In this document: positions 10,136-21,580 of the stretch, one piece after another
Numbering within the stretch: the first letter of the stretch is position 1
How the letters are laid out: every line of letters begins with the position of its first letter
Source: Mantis religiosa
Taxonomy: Eukaryota > Arthropoda > Insecta > Mantodea > Mantidae
Assembly (NCBI GenBank): GCA_030765055.1
Contig: CM060947.1
Span: 48,597,547 to 48,661,546, forward strand
Direction of reading: 5' to 3'
DNA: 64,000 nt
Notes under the pieces: model-generated
Told to the model about the DNA's origin: nothing
The model's input: only the letters and a program-made list of their open reading frames with translations
The model's database searches: none
Translations under genes and position numbers: made by a program

Positions 10136-12310
10136 ATTTAAGGGGGAGTGCTGGAGATCAGAAGTCTCCCCCCTCTCGAAACAGCCTTTCAGGTTCTATA
10201 ACAGAGTAATCACAGTATGATGTTATAACACTCTTATGGTGGTCTATGAAAACATGTTTAATACGTTTTAGATGCATCAAATAATATAAGCAGTCATATT
10301 TTCTTTTATAATCGTTGGTAAATAACGTACATAGTTTGACGATGGATTAGAGTCATGTAAATCAGCAAATACAGTTTCTTTCACTGTTATTCTTATTATT
10401 AAATGTTTTAAAAAAGTTTAGAAGTTATGGTTATCGGTCGTTATCAAGACACTTGCATTGCAATATGCCTACACTTTGAGATACCATGATATATAGCGCC
10501 AGTCAGCTGTTTACTTAAGGCCAAGAGATTCTCGGTTGGCGAAATGCCTTTCAGCTAACCACATGGAAGTTCTCTTGTTAATTGCTGCCGTCACCATGAC
10601 TCTATACTAGTGGCATTACAATTTATTTTTTTAACTCTTCTCGTACGGATCACTTACACCCCTGCCGAGGAGCAGAGGAACTCGAAGATGGAGGTATGAG
10701 GGTGAAGAAGTAGATGATATTAAATTTCGATGTAATGGATGAACGAAAAATTTATTATGAAACAGTTGGTGAGATGAATGGTGAAGAAAACCGGAAAACC
10801 TGGAAGAAACCCACTCAGCCGCCGCTCTGTCCGCCACAAATCCCACATGCAGTTCTCTGGAATCAAACGAAGGCCATCTTGGTTAGAGCTGAGCTCAGCC
10901 AAGCTGCCAAATTTCAATATCTAATGCCCTGTAGATAATATGTTCCGAAGGAAAGACCGTCTTCAAACAATAATCTATTACCTATATAGATAAGTAACAG
11001 AATTGAAAAATTACAGGAAACAATTTTGTATGAAACATATCATCGTTCGTTCTCCAACGAACACGTGAATAGCTTTAAAAATTAGGACCAAATCTTCTTA
11101 GTGCGTATAAAAAATATGCTTTGGAACCGTATGACAGGATTTTTGTTGATATAGCTGCAAATATCCCGTCAATCAGCAGTTGGCAACGCCGATTCCTACG
11201 TAAGCAGGGAATGTATCTAGGTCAGAAATCACATCATTCTTCCGTATTTGTTTCGTTACGTTGTAAACTCAGCATAACATTGCAGGCTAAGTTGCAGACC
11301 TTGCACTTTGTCTTTTTATTCCGTTGTATTGCAGTGTGACTACGAGAGACTAGCCATAATGTACACTCACTTGTTTTAGAACTTTTAAGACGAGGTACGT
11401 GTTAATATTGAGAGACGGGGCTGTAAAAAGCTCGGATTCGCATGCCAGTAACAGTGATGCGAAATAGTTACCAGCGTATTATATTGAAATACAAAAACAC
11501 AATGTGTTACATTTACATGACTTTCTTTTAGTAAGTTTTTAAATAGCTCTCACCAATTATTCTCACGAAGGCGTGTTTTATATTTATTTCGTGTTTCTTG
11601 ACATAAAACTTTGGCAGCAAATGTTTCATTATACATTTCGTTGTAGATATGTATAAGAGGAACATAGGATAGTCAGATGTTTAAAAGCGTGTCACCATAT
11701 GCTAACCTTGAAAATTCGTACTTATTCAATGACATTGCAAGAAACAGCTGAATTGCGACAGCCTTTAAAACACGACAAAATACTGAACAACTCTAACCAA
11801 TAGCAACGAATATCTTGGAAGTGGTTGTTGCTAAAGAATTGTATGCTTTAAGAATTTTTGCGTTTTCATGCAGTATTTTTTTTATTGTTCCTTATCGTTT
11901 GTAAAATATAAAAGCATATACAATTATTTCTGAATGAAGAGAATTTCACAGGCTATTCTTAAAGGATTGAATATATATCTACATTGTATTTCTCATGTGT
12001 TATTTTAAATACGTAAGGTTTTAATCATTTTGAGCCTATTTTCAGAAAATAAATAGTATATATTTTTGCATGTAAAGAATAGTCTGGGGAGTGGGTATTT
12101 TTATTTACTTTTTTGTATCATTGTATCGTATTCTTGGAAGATGCTGAATATGGACACTAAATGTCGCATTTATCGCATTTTTCGTTTTTCAGTTATTCTG
12201 TTTACACACTAGGTATACATACAAGGCCCTTTTACTGAAAGCTTTTTGGAGGAAAGGCTCTTCAAAACATGTATTTGCGGTGACATCTCTAGATCGAATT
12301 GTTTAATGTA
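10136..12310. other. Gene-free stretch, 2.2 kb
   Basis: No gene recognised. Around 12120-12310 there is weak similarity (TTGGAAGATGCTGAA) to sequences near 54200 and 63490, which may be an old shared repeat. Confidence 0.35.
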
Positions 12311-12700
12311 ATGCATCACCGAGCAGGATGGCTCAGGCGGTTTCGTGTGTGGCCCGGGTTCGATTCCCATGGCCGGCTACCTGACCCATAGGTTTTTTCG
12401 GGGGTTTACCGGGTCGCTAGGCGAATGCTGGGTAGGTCAATCACATCCCCCGAATTTCCTGTCCCTCCATTTAATCACCATTTCATTTAACATCATCTCT
12501 CACCTGGTGGTCTCTTTCAGGGTAGACGTGTCGGCGGGTGTCTCGGCGGTGCATGGCAGGATGATATGCTCTGAGTGAACTACTTCCTGCTCTAGTAGGA
12601 CAGTTGCCTCTCCGAACCGGCTGCTGGAACCACTTCCTAGTCGCAGTAGGGAGCAATGTCCGTTGTCCTAGCCTACAGGGGAAGGCTTCCATTTAAGTAA
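12311..12700 (+). mobile_element. SINE-C (tRNA-derived)
   Basis: Head CCGAGCAGGATGGCTCAGGC is an A-box-like start; GGCCCGGGTTCGATTCCCAT gives a near-consensus B box about 40 bp on. The GC-rich body (GGGGGTTTACCGGGTCGC, GGGTAGGTCAATCACATCCC) is unlike the surroundings. Only one copy is in this window, so the 3' end is a guess. Confidence 0.6.
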
Positions 12701-12898
12701 AATAAAGCGACCCTGTCGTCTGCATTGTCGTGGCTTCCTGGGACGGCCGCCCTCTGTCTCCTCTCGCCTCACCCTTCCTTCCGGAAATGCCCCACTTGGG
12801 AGCATAGGTACAATAGACCAAGACTGATCGCAGTAAAGTCTGTCTAGTCAACGCAAGTGCAGTTCGGCTGCACCCTTTGACGAACCCTTATAATCGTT

Positions 12899-13620
12899 TT
12901 ACAACACTAACCCTCCTTCTGCCAGTTCGTTCTGCAAGGTTGCCACCTTTCTCGATACGTCATGGGTATCGTCTAAATAAAGTAACTTATATATATCGTA
13001 GGAAGTTTTGACAAATACAAATCTACTGCGTTCCATAATAATCCTTATCTTATTCAAAGTGCGGTATTTGAAACCCAGCTCCTCAGTGCCCATAAGGAAA
13101 ATCACAAATTTCTTGCAAATGTGCAACCAATTCATCTAAGGTGGGCGCTCTCCTTTTTGCATAGAATTTATAAATTTCTCGGAGAATTAAATCCCATATG
13201 AAATTATCCACTTTAGAGTAACATTTCCTTTTGTTTTCACATTTGATCGGCGTCTTTGGTATTCCTTTCGTCACAATTTTTCTAACTGTATTTCTGTGAA
13301 TACCCAGAATTTACCTGGTTCATTGCATGACCCCTTACCAAGATTATTTTTCAGCACATATTTATATGTGTTCAAAACAAGCGCTTGAATTTGCTTAGAA
13401 AGAGTTTCCGTTAAAACTTTGTTTTCTTGAGGCTTCTCCATTAACATAACTCGGCCTAGCAACACTTTCCAATTCATTCACACTATTGTCTTCACTTTGA
13501 TTATGTTCACTTGACTGAAAGTTATCTACTACTTCATTTGCATTTACCACTGCATTTCCCTCCCACGGTCTCCACATCGTGACGCACAACGAATTTCTGC
13601 ACGTAATGAAACAGATCAAC
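12899..13620 (-). pseudogene. DDE-type transposase N-terminal remnant
   Basis: Minus-strand fragments in several frames: KVDNFIWDLILREIYKFYAK, RRAPTLDELVAHLQEICDFP, YGH, then ELGFKYRTLNKIRIIMERSR and YDIYKLLYLDDTHDV. The order of 'R..PTLD.L...L.....FPYG', 'LGF.Y...N.R...ME' and 'YL.' matches the N-terminal half of a widespread insect DDE transposase group. The YLDDT at the end stands where YLDETW, the first catalytic aspartate, would be. The frame is broken at least twice and the C-terminal nuclease half is absent. Identification is by motif order from memory of the family, so moderate. Confidence 0.42.
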
Positions 13621-13754
13621 TGGAAGTTGGAACTTTGGCAACTGAAACTCCACGTGGAGTAAACATGCGACTGTCATTTACAGAAAATCAGAGTTGCTAT
13701 AGAAAATCAATTTTGCTATAGAAAATCAGGGTCGCTATTGGTTCTCAACGACAG

Positions 13755-13991
13755 CCCGCCTCGGTAGCGTGTGGTAGCGAGTCTGCCGCAGGGTGAGTTC
13801 GAATCTCGGTCAGGGTGAGTTACCTGGATAAGGTTTTTTCTGGGGTGTTCCCTTATCCTAAAAGATGAATGTCGGGTAACTCTAAGCACTATGGACCCTG
13901 GACTCATTTGAGCATCATTTCACCCAATTCATTCACCGTCCGATATGACTTAACGTTGGAGGACGTAAATTAAAAAAATTTAAAAAAAAAA
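13755..13991 (+). mobile_element. SINE-A copy
   Basis: Starts GCCCGCCTCGGTAGCGTG, has GAGTTCGAATCTCGGTCAGG as B box and the full body, and ends GGAGGACGTAAAT plus an A-rich tail. One of the least diverged copies. Confidence 0.88.
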
Positions 13992-14659
13992 TCCTCAATG
14001 ACAGTGTTCCATTTCTGAAGTGTGGAGATAGATTTATGGCGGTCATTAGTGGACGGTAGGGTCCATTTCCTTTGTGACGCAACTGTACTCGAGTTGACTA
14101 GGCAGACTTTATCGAATCCCCTCCGTAGTGATTCTAAACCTAATGTACTGAATATACTCCAGCCTAAGTAGGTAAATAAAGAAATTTAAATTCTGTATTT
14201 TTATTATTTCCTCCGCACCGACTGCAGTATCAATGCTCGTGTAAGATGATAATACTGACTAATGAAATGGCCGCTTTGAGGAACGTAAACGAAACATTTA
14301 GCACACGATTTTATGGCGTACAATTGCGAGGCGTTCTGAAGAAGCATTGAGTTGAATGGGAGCATTTACAGCACATGCAGTCAGACATAAATGCCTTCAG
14401 GCAGCTCTGGTATACATTGTACATATATGGGGTCTGTTTATGCGTCAGTTTTGCTGAAGGCAGCAGCCACTTCTAAATGACATAAACTGGTGCTTTATAA
14501 TAAACAAAAATAACAAGTAATGATGCCATGAAGTGTTCCTAAACAAAGTTCATTTTGAATGTAAAGCACAAATAGAATATTAAATAAATACAGCCACTTC
14601 GGATTTGTATAACAAAAGTAACAATTATTAGATACGTTTTGCACCAAAGCAATATAATA
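13992..14659. other. Gene-free stretch
   Basis: Nothing supported; ordinary AT-rich sequence before the mariner. Confidence 0.35.
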
Positions 14660-15949
14660 CGAGGGCTGTTCAATAAAGAATGATCACAAATTTTTTGACA
14701 ACGTACCTTTACTCATCTTCATAATGTTCGTGGTCCTTCTCAAAATAGTCTCCCCTGAATGCGATTCACTTGTCCCAGCGTTTCTGCCAGTCTTCAAAGA
14801 CATGCCGGAAACCATTTTTGAGAGAATCTTCAAAATCGCCTCCGCAGCCTTCACCACTGCTTCTGATAATGGATGATGCCTCCCACGAAGGTGTTTCTTC
14901 AAGTTAGGGAATAGAAAAAAGTCACATGAGGCTAAAACTGGACTATAGGGAAGCTGAGGGATGCATTTCTCGTTGATTCTTGTAGGATATTCAGCAACAA
15001 CATTGGCAATATGCGCATTATCGTGGTGCAGCATCCAGCCTGCTTCACAGATGTGGTCTTTGCACCTGATATGGACTTGCAATGTTTTCAGAACATCCCT
15101 GTAGTATTGTCCAGTTACTGATGTGTGTGCAGATACAACATGCTGATAAACCATACCATGAATATCAAAGAATGAGATAACCATAACTTTTCCAGAAGCA
15201 ACCACTTTTGCTTTTTATTTGGGGGGGGGGGGTAGATTACCACACTGAGCTTTGCTGTTTGCTCTCAGGATCAAAATGATGTAGCCAAGTTTCATCAGCA
15301 GTGATTACGTTTGTAAGAAACTCCGGATCTTCCTCTAACATCAACTTTAACTGCATGCAGACCTGCATGCGAATGTCATTTTATTCGGGAATCAACAATC
15401 TTGGAACCCATCGCGCACAAACACGTCTCATGTGTAAAGTTCCAGTCACCATCGTGTGGGTAGCACCCCATAAAATGTTCAGTATTTCAGAAAGATAATT
15501 CGTCGATCCTCTGTCACAATGGCAGCAGCAGTGTTGATGTTTTGTTCCGTAAGAGCAGTAACTGGAGTATAGGGTCCACCTTCCTTTGAAATTGTCTCCC
15601 CTCTTTAAACATTTTAAACCACCTTTGAGCTGTGCTGTAGGGAAGAACAGACTCTCCATAGGCCTCCTGTAACACTGTATAGGCCTCAACTAAAGATTTG
15701 TTGAGACGAAAGCAGAATTTCTAAGGCCGCATATTGTTCCTCGCGTGTTACCTTCATTGCAGCGGTAGCCGATACTGAACATGTCTGCACTTGCCTGGTT
15801 CTCACAGGCGTGTACCACGAGTAACAACAATGAAACTACTACGGCGTGTTTGTTTCACATTAAGCTAACAGAATATAATAAGATTGAATTTTAGTGCGAA
15901 AAATTATGACCGTAAAAATTTATGATCATTCTTTATTGAACAGACCTCG
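14660..15949 (-). mobile_element. mariner element, 1,290 bp, near full length
   Basis: Terminal inverted repeats of about 34 bp begin CGAGGGCTGTTCAATAAAGA on the left and CGAGGTCTGTTCAATAAAGA on the right strand. Only two mismatches are visible in the 34 bp. TA stands on each side (14658-14659 and 15950-15951), the mariner target duplication. The length is typical for mariner. The transposase lies on the minus strand and is damaged. Confidence 0.95.
14684..15757 (-). pseudogene. mariner transposase, frameshifted
   Basis: The N-terminus starts MKVTREEQYAALEILLSSQ at 15757. After a shift it continues with LNKSLVEAYTVLQEAYGESV and STAQRWFKMFKEG, the helix-turn-helix part. DETWLHHFDPESKQQ near 15250-15300 carries the first catalytic aspartate. 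WMLHHDNAHIA supplies the second, and YSPVLASCDFFLFPNLKKHL the third, the spacing expected of a D,D34D mariner. A run of about 12 G at 15220-15231 coincides with one frame break, so slippage probably contributed. At least two frameshifts make it non-functional, but the low decay of ends and motifs implies fairly recent activity. Confidence 0.92.
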
Positions 15950-16011
15950 TACAAACTTCACTTTAATATTCGGCGACTCTTAAAAATAAACTATCACTAT
16001 ACTCACACCAA

Positions 16012-16195
16012 TATGCACTGAAAAGTTGATGGTATAATGCCTGCTGTATATAAACCATATGTACCAAAAATCTGCCGTGGAGTAGAACCGCAACGCTCAA
16101 AACTGAAAGCCTGTAAAGTGCCGCATGCGACAAGTAGCTGCTGGACGTATCTCGTTAGCTCTGTTGTTGGTGTGGGGGACGGCGATTCTTACATA
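16012..16195 (+). repeat. Repeat R1, left half (split by Tc1)
   Basis: Shares GGTATAATGCCTGCTGTA, GCTCAAAACT(G)AAAGCCTG and GGACGGCG with the unbroken copy at 24604-25015. It stops at the TA where the Tc1 element enters; the right half resumes at 18504. Family type unknown. Confidence 0.8.
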
Positions 16196-16428
16196 CTCCA
16201 AACAGTATTCGTCTAATGCATGAGTTTATGTCTAAGGACGTATGGATAGTGGAGAATCATCAGAAAGAAGCACAGCAGGGACACTGTCTTATTTATCGAT
16301 TAATGAAAAATAGAATACAGTAAAGAAACACATATAGTATCTATTCACATAAACATAGTTAAACATTGCAATATCGGATGCAAAATAAGTATTCGTCTGC
16401 GTACTGAAAATGGTGTAGAATGTTACGG

Positions 16429-17570
16429 TTAGTACTTAGTAGGCCCTCCATTCTTCTTTATAATCTCTTGCATTCTCCTTGGCATGGATTTCAACAAAGA
16501 TTGTGTAGTTACCACTGTAATTTTACACCATTCCTCTAGTAGGGCGTTCTTTAAATCCTTGATATCAGATATGTGATGATTCCTAATATCTTTGTCCAGT
16601 CTACTCCACAAATTCTCTACTGCATTCATGTCTGGGGATTGCGGTGGTGTCGGCATCCATCGTGGAGTATTATACAACAACCATAGCCTTGAATCTAGCG
16701 CTTGTGTACTTTAAATCATTATCTTGTGTGAAAATATAATCCTCAGAAAGACCCATATTATTCACACTTCTGGATAGATGTGTTTTTAGGATGTCTATAT
16801 AAACCTATGGTTCATAATTCCATCAATAAAACACAAATCTCCCCACACCATTTGCGCTCATGCAGGCCCAGAGAAGTACTGAACCACCTCCGTGTTTAAC
16901 TAAAGCTATTATATTTTTCTCCTCAAGCTCACAATTCTTTTTCCCCACACTATTACTCGCCCTTTTGACTGAAAGAGCAAAAATTGACTCTCGTCAGTAA
17001 ATACAACCTTCTTCCAGAAATCAAATCCATCGTATTTATGTTCTTTCGCAAAAGTGACTCGCTTCTTTCTGTTGATTTTACTGATGTATGATTTCCTACG
17101 AGCTGTTCGGCTTCCATACTCAATTTCATATAGCGCGTTTCTTATAGAAATGATTTGTTCTTTCACACTAGCCGTGTGTAGGACGCACTATGAAAGTGTA
17201 GAACCAGACTGAAAAATTCAATGCCATAGCCGGGATTTGAACCACGGATCTTCTGGTCTCGTCCAGCCGCTCTAACCATTAAGCTACTATAGCCAACGTG
17301 CCAAGATGACATTCAATTCTCCAACTGACTCTTGTTTTTCCCGGTAAACCACTAGGAGTTCTCATGAACACATGAGACAACTACCTTAATGGATTATTGC
17401 TGAAACGGAAACGGACTTCTCTGTGTGTGTCTGAACTCCAATAGCAAGTTTTGGAACACTTTAGATCTTCCAATAGTTTCTCCAATTTCTTGAAAAGATT
17501 TTCGTTTTTTAAATAACCTGATCCAAATTTCTCTCTCTTCTTTTGTAGTTTTATGACGTTTTCGACCCAT
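16429..17570 (-). pseudogene. Tc1-like transposase, broken by SINE insertion and frameshifts
   Basis: The N-terminus MGRKRHKTTKEEREIWIRLF (from 17570) begins a helix-turn-helix with KSFQEIGETIGRS. After the SINE it resumes with RNALYEIEYGSRTARRKSY, FAKEHKYDGFDFWKKVVFTD (first catalytic aspartate in FTDES) and VIVWG. The C-terminus has MPTPPQSPDMNAVENLWSRL, where the DMNAVENLW segment carries the final catalytic glutamate of the D,D34E triad. The middle, around 16680-16910, has frame breaks: TATGGTTCATAATTCCATC is the usual 'G-I-M' region in another frame. Non-functional. Confidence 0.9.
17168..17388 (-). mobile_element. SINE-B inserted in the Tc1 element
   Basis: Starts CACACTAGCCGTGTGTAGGA, contains CAATGCCATAGCCGGGATTT and GAACCACGGATCTTCTGGT, a reverse tRNA-like head. 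It ends near AACCACTAGGAGTTCTCATG. It separates the Tc1 helix-turn-helix from the catalytic part. Family as at 5202-5527. Confidence 0.85.
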
Positions 17571-17642
17571 ATTACTTAAATAGGAGTCAACGACTTTGTA
17601 AACAGAGATGAAAAAAAGACAGTGGATGAAACACAACTGCAT

Positions 17643-18195
17643 AAGAAAAGGGAAGGGGTATGCGTCAGCGATGAAACGATTATTTTGTGATGAATATAAT
17701 GAGATGAAGGTGGATGCAGATTAATTTCTCACCTTTGGTGACGATCTTGAAGAAATCTAGAAGTTTCTCCTGCAACTCTGGATAATTAGTCGCATCTGTA
17801 ATTGTTGAGCGATGAGATGTTTTTCTTTCCCAGGATCGTGGTAACGGGGCTGATAAAGACAGTATTACTATCTTTAAAGAATGAATAATACTTTTCTTGT
17901 TCAAAGATGGAAATTTAATTCCTCATAAACAATTTTAAATTCTTTGAAACAATTACAAATATTATTAATGTAATCTTTTTACAACCAGCGGTAGATTCTA
18001 CGCTGAACTATTTCTTTTCTTACGCACACAAAATTGTTTCTGCACACACTTGGATAAACAAATATACGTCTTAACCCTAAGATTTTCATATGCAGAAGAA
18101 CAAAATCCTTTTGAAACATTTAACAACTTAACATATTACGTTGTCATGGTTACACCATTACCTACTTTACATTACTTACTTCTTTATTTTATTAT
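17643..18195. other. Non-coding 5' part of the Tc1-like element
   Basis: Inside the Tc1 borders but with no transposase motifs. AT-rich. No separate feature recognised. Confidence 0.4.
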
Positions 18196-18503
18196 AAATA
18201 CCAATCTCTTTGGCTATTCTTAACAACATGAAGTAATATAAAAATAACTGCTACAGCGAGGCACCATACCTGGGATCTTGTTTACTAGACGAATACCTTG
18301 TTTGACATAAAATGGGACATGATTTTGAATAACGTAGAGCTGTTCATTAATTAAACAATATATGAATCCAAATTGTGCTTCTTCTTAAAATCTAGATATC
18401 AACCGATGTAAGGAAATAGTTATTGTTCGTTTCTTATCTATATTTTTCTGATTTTACTTGTTATATTCTATGTGCTATGATCAGACGAATATTTTTTGGA
18501 GTA

Positions 18504-18730
18504 TCTGTAGGCCATGTGTAGGCCGCTGCCCGTCAAGGGGTAAACACTCCCTCCCGTACAATGCTGTGCTATTATGCCTATACATATGTATGTTTTTACG
18601 TATTCTGGACTCATTTTCGGGTACTTCTATACTCAGCACCCGATTTTTGGCACAAAGGCTCCGTATAGAGCCAATATAATGCCACTCTCAAGTGAATATA
18701 GATATGAGCGTAGTGATAGTTTTCTTGTCA
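18504..18730 (+). repeat. Repeat R1, right half (split by Tc1)
   Basis: TGTAGGCCGCTGCCCGTCA..GGGTAAACA, TTTTCGGGTACTTCTATA and CTCAAGTGAATATAGATATG match 24797-25015. It continues the interrupted copy started at 16012. Confidence 0.8.
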
Positions 18731-18969
18731 GTTGGTTTGTATTCATCCATTGACATTTATAAAAACGGCAGCCTCCATCCTCATTAACATTAGTGACAAA
18801 CCTAAATTTCTGTGCTGTCGTGGGGTACCGCAAAGTCAAATGGGACGCAAAGGAAACAAACAATACATTTTTTTTTTCCATTTATACCCCGCCTTTAACT
18901 GCAATGGTCATATTGGCGGCCGTTGTACTTTGGAGCATATCGAAGGTGATAACTCGTATTCTTTGGGTT

Positions 18970-19135
18970 TTAATCATTTGATTACCATTCATTCGCACTC
19001 TCATTCATACTTCCAGACCCTGGGGAATATGAGGAATTATCTTGGTCGGAGAAAAATCCCCACCCCCACCACCGAGAATCGAATTCGGGACCTCTAGCAT
19101 GGCAGGCAGGAAAGTTCCTGCTGGTTCTCTTGGAG
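18970..19135 (-). mobile_element. SINE-D copy
   Basis: On the minus strand: CATGCTAGAGGTCCCGAATT, CGATTCTCGGTGG (B-box region), TTTTTCTCCGACCAAGATAA, CCAGGGTCTGGAAGTATGAA. It shares these blocks with 9995-10135. Confidence 0.6.
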
Positions 19136-19532
19136 GTTTTGTTGCTTCCTTCTTCACTTATTCTTTTTTGACCGTATTTCAAATGACCTTGGTTTTATGG
19201 GCGTTTAAATGAACAATTTCCATAATTTGAAACGTCACGTGTTTATTAAACCTGCTGATAACTTAAGTATGTAGTGCTTAGTAAAAACACCATAAACTCT
19301 ACTTTTATAATGTTTTGTGTTTTAGACTTATTTTCAACGTTGTGTAGATATCCTAGAGAGAAGCTTATGGTCTCCAACTATTACTTAAATTACAACGTTA
19401 CTCTTTATCATGTGTTCTATAAAGGAAACTACTTTTAATATTGTACACAGAATGCAATTAATTGTGATGTATTCAGATTATTTTAAGTATTATTTTATTT
19501 CATAAATATTCTTGTTTATTATTAAACTGTTG
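19136..19532. other. Gene-free stretch
   Basis: AT-rich, nothing supported. Confidence 0.35.
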
Positions 19533-20305
19533 TAGCGGTAGCGATTTTTATTAGCATTTTGAAATCAGAAATTTAGCATTTTTACTTTTACATTTAGGAT
19601 TTTATAGCATTTTGAGAAAAAGTTTAATTTGAGTTATTGTTTTAAAATGATGAATATTAATATTATTTATAAGATATTTAAAATACATTTATGGAGAGTT
19701 ATTAATCACACTGAGTTAAAAGTGCATCAAGTGTCAATTTATTTTACATTAATATAGGCTAAAGCAATGCACAGAAATACAGAACGAGCTCATACAGGCT
19801 AAAGCATACTAAATGAAACAAAAAGACAAATCTATACTGATGTAAAACTAGCACAATAAAAAGAAAATGCACAAAATTGGCCTTTGCCATTACTCATAAT
19901 TTTATGATTCAGCAACGCTGTTGAATGAAAGCAGTGAACATTCTGTTCTGTCAATTGAGTCCTCATGTTACTCACAATCAAATTATATTTACTGAAATAA
20001 CTTTCAGCATCTACGCTGTTGGTAGGATCCCAAATGCATTGCAGAGCAATGGTGGGCAATGGTAGAACAATAAACTAATATAGCGGGAAGGATTGCTTTC
20101 CACATTCCAGAAGAGTAGTCACTTAGTTTATAACTTTCTAAACATGCAAAGGTTCCGCAGACTCTTCAGTTAAAGCTTCCAGAAGAAAAGGCATTGTAAA
20201 AAAATAATTACTTGGAAAATCTTTGATTTCGCATTTATATCGTATTTTGAGTCAATTTCGCACTTTATCGCGCTATATCGCATTTGCGAAAAGTCACCAC
20301 ACCTA
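19533..20305 (-). mobile_element. Internally deleted hAT element, 773 bp
   Basis: Minus-strand 5' end TAGGTGTGGTGACTTTTCGC and, on the opposite strand, 3' end TAGCGGTAGCGATTTTTATT. These resemble the ends of the hAT at 58870-62055. Internal sequence is colinear with that element near 58880-59110 and 61270-61860, so the central transposase has been lost. Flanking 8-mers do not match, so the target duplication has decayed or the copy has been rearranged. Confidence 0.78.
19832..20059 (-). pseudogene. hAT transposase C-terminal (dimerisation) fragment
   Basis: MPTIALQCIWDPTNSVDAES then YFSKYNLIVSNMRTQLTEQN. The pattern 'N(S)VDAE..FS.Y......R..L' is the conserved hAT C-terminal dimerisation motif. 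Only this end of the transposase survives. A matching decayed stretch lies at about 61255-61370. Confidence 0.8.
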
Positions 20306-21365
20306 GTGATATTACGTACGAGTAACTTTATCAGGTATATCTTAGAGTAAACAGTCTAGTCCTGCGAAAAGTTACAAGTTAGTGATTTCTGTATACCTAA
20401 GCTTATTATTTTTATCTGTACTTCGTGTTGTTTACTTTGTTCTTTTGAATAAAATAAATAAAATACTCAAACGTTACAACTGTATTAAATTTGCCCTAAT
20501 TCCGCCATGAACTGGTTGGAACTGATTTCCCAATACACAATGCGACGCGTTGCATGCATAATTAGACCATTAATAATTCTGCCGCGTCGCGCGGCATTAT
20601 AATGTGTAACAATCACACGAATTCCTCTGTCCGTTGTCGTTATACTCCTTGACTATCATACATATACAAAAGCGTATTTTTTCTATCTTGTACGTCCCAC
20701 TTGCGTGTTAAATACTCTTAATGAAGAAAGCTTATAATTAAATAATATCATTGAAATATATGTTGTAGGTCGAGATACCACTATTTAAGAAAGCTTAAAT
20801 TGCTAATTATTCGTTACATGAACTCAAAGAGAGACAAAACAACGCCATTTAGCATTTTTCAAGGCAAAATTATGAAAAATGGAAGGAAACAGATGGCGAA
20901 TACGTCGGTACCGGTGAATATCACAGTTTGTATGATACCTATAAGATGCATATTTTATAAATATCTACACTCTTCCTGCAGGAAAAGATTGTTTGTCTTA
21001 CGGTTCTTTGCAATGTGTTCCTTGTACCAATATAAAACAGTTTATATTTTATCTCACACAATTTTTGTTACCCAACGAAAGTAGTGAAACATGTTTCATA
21101 TCAATAATTTAAAGGAGAAATTCCATCAAAACTTTCCGCAAGGGCGTGCCTGTTGCATGAATGTTGTATTTACGTACCTTACTTTCCGTTTTTGATTTAC
21201 ATTGCCAATATATATAAGTACACATGGATGTTTTATTCAGAGGATCTCCTGAAATCACGGTATTATCTCAATTTCCTTTACCATAGAAATAATCTAGCAG
21301 AATTAATCTAAGCGAAGAGTAAATGTGATAATTGACCATATGGACTAAATCGATATAACTTTAGT
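20306..21365. other. Gene-free stretch
   Basis: A 94-codon plus-strand open frame (20800-21084) lacks any motif I know. No feature supported. Confidence 0.35.
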
Positions 21366-21580
21366 TATTTATTTAACGTCCTTTAACCTAGTCAAATCGG
21401 ACGATGAATGAAATGAGTAAAATGGTGCTCAAAAAAGCTCGCTAGTTACCCGACATTCATCTTTCAAGATAAGCAATCCCGGAAAAAAACCTCATCCTGA
21501 TAACTCACCCTGACCGACATATGAACTCAGGATATCTTGAATGGGAGGCAGATGCGCTACCACCATGCTAGAGAGGCGGG
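21366..21580 (-). mobile_element. SINE-A copy
   Basis: Reverse body: AACGTCCTTTAACCTAGTCA, TCGGACGATGAATGAAATGA, GTTACCCGACATTCATCTTT, TAACTCACCCTGACCGAC, ending GCTAGAGAGGCGGGC. Moderately diverged. Confidence 0.83.

Larger units (their letters stand above)
16196..18501 (-). mobile_element. Tc1-like element inserted in repeat R1
   Basis: Ends CTCCAAACAGTATTCGTCT (left) and AGACGAATATTTTTTGGAG (right) are imperfect inverted repeats, each bordered by TA (16194-16195, 18502-18503). Removing the element plus one TA rejoins R1 in the same register as the copy at 24.6 kb, which confirms the borders. It is interrupted by a SINE-B near 17168-17388. Confidence 0.88.
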
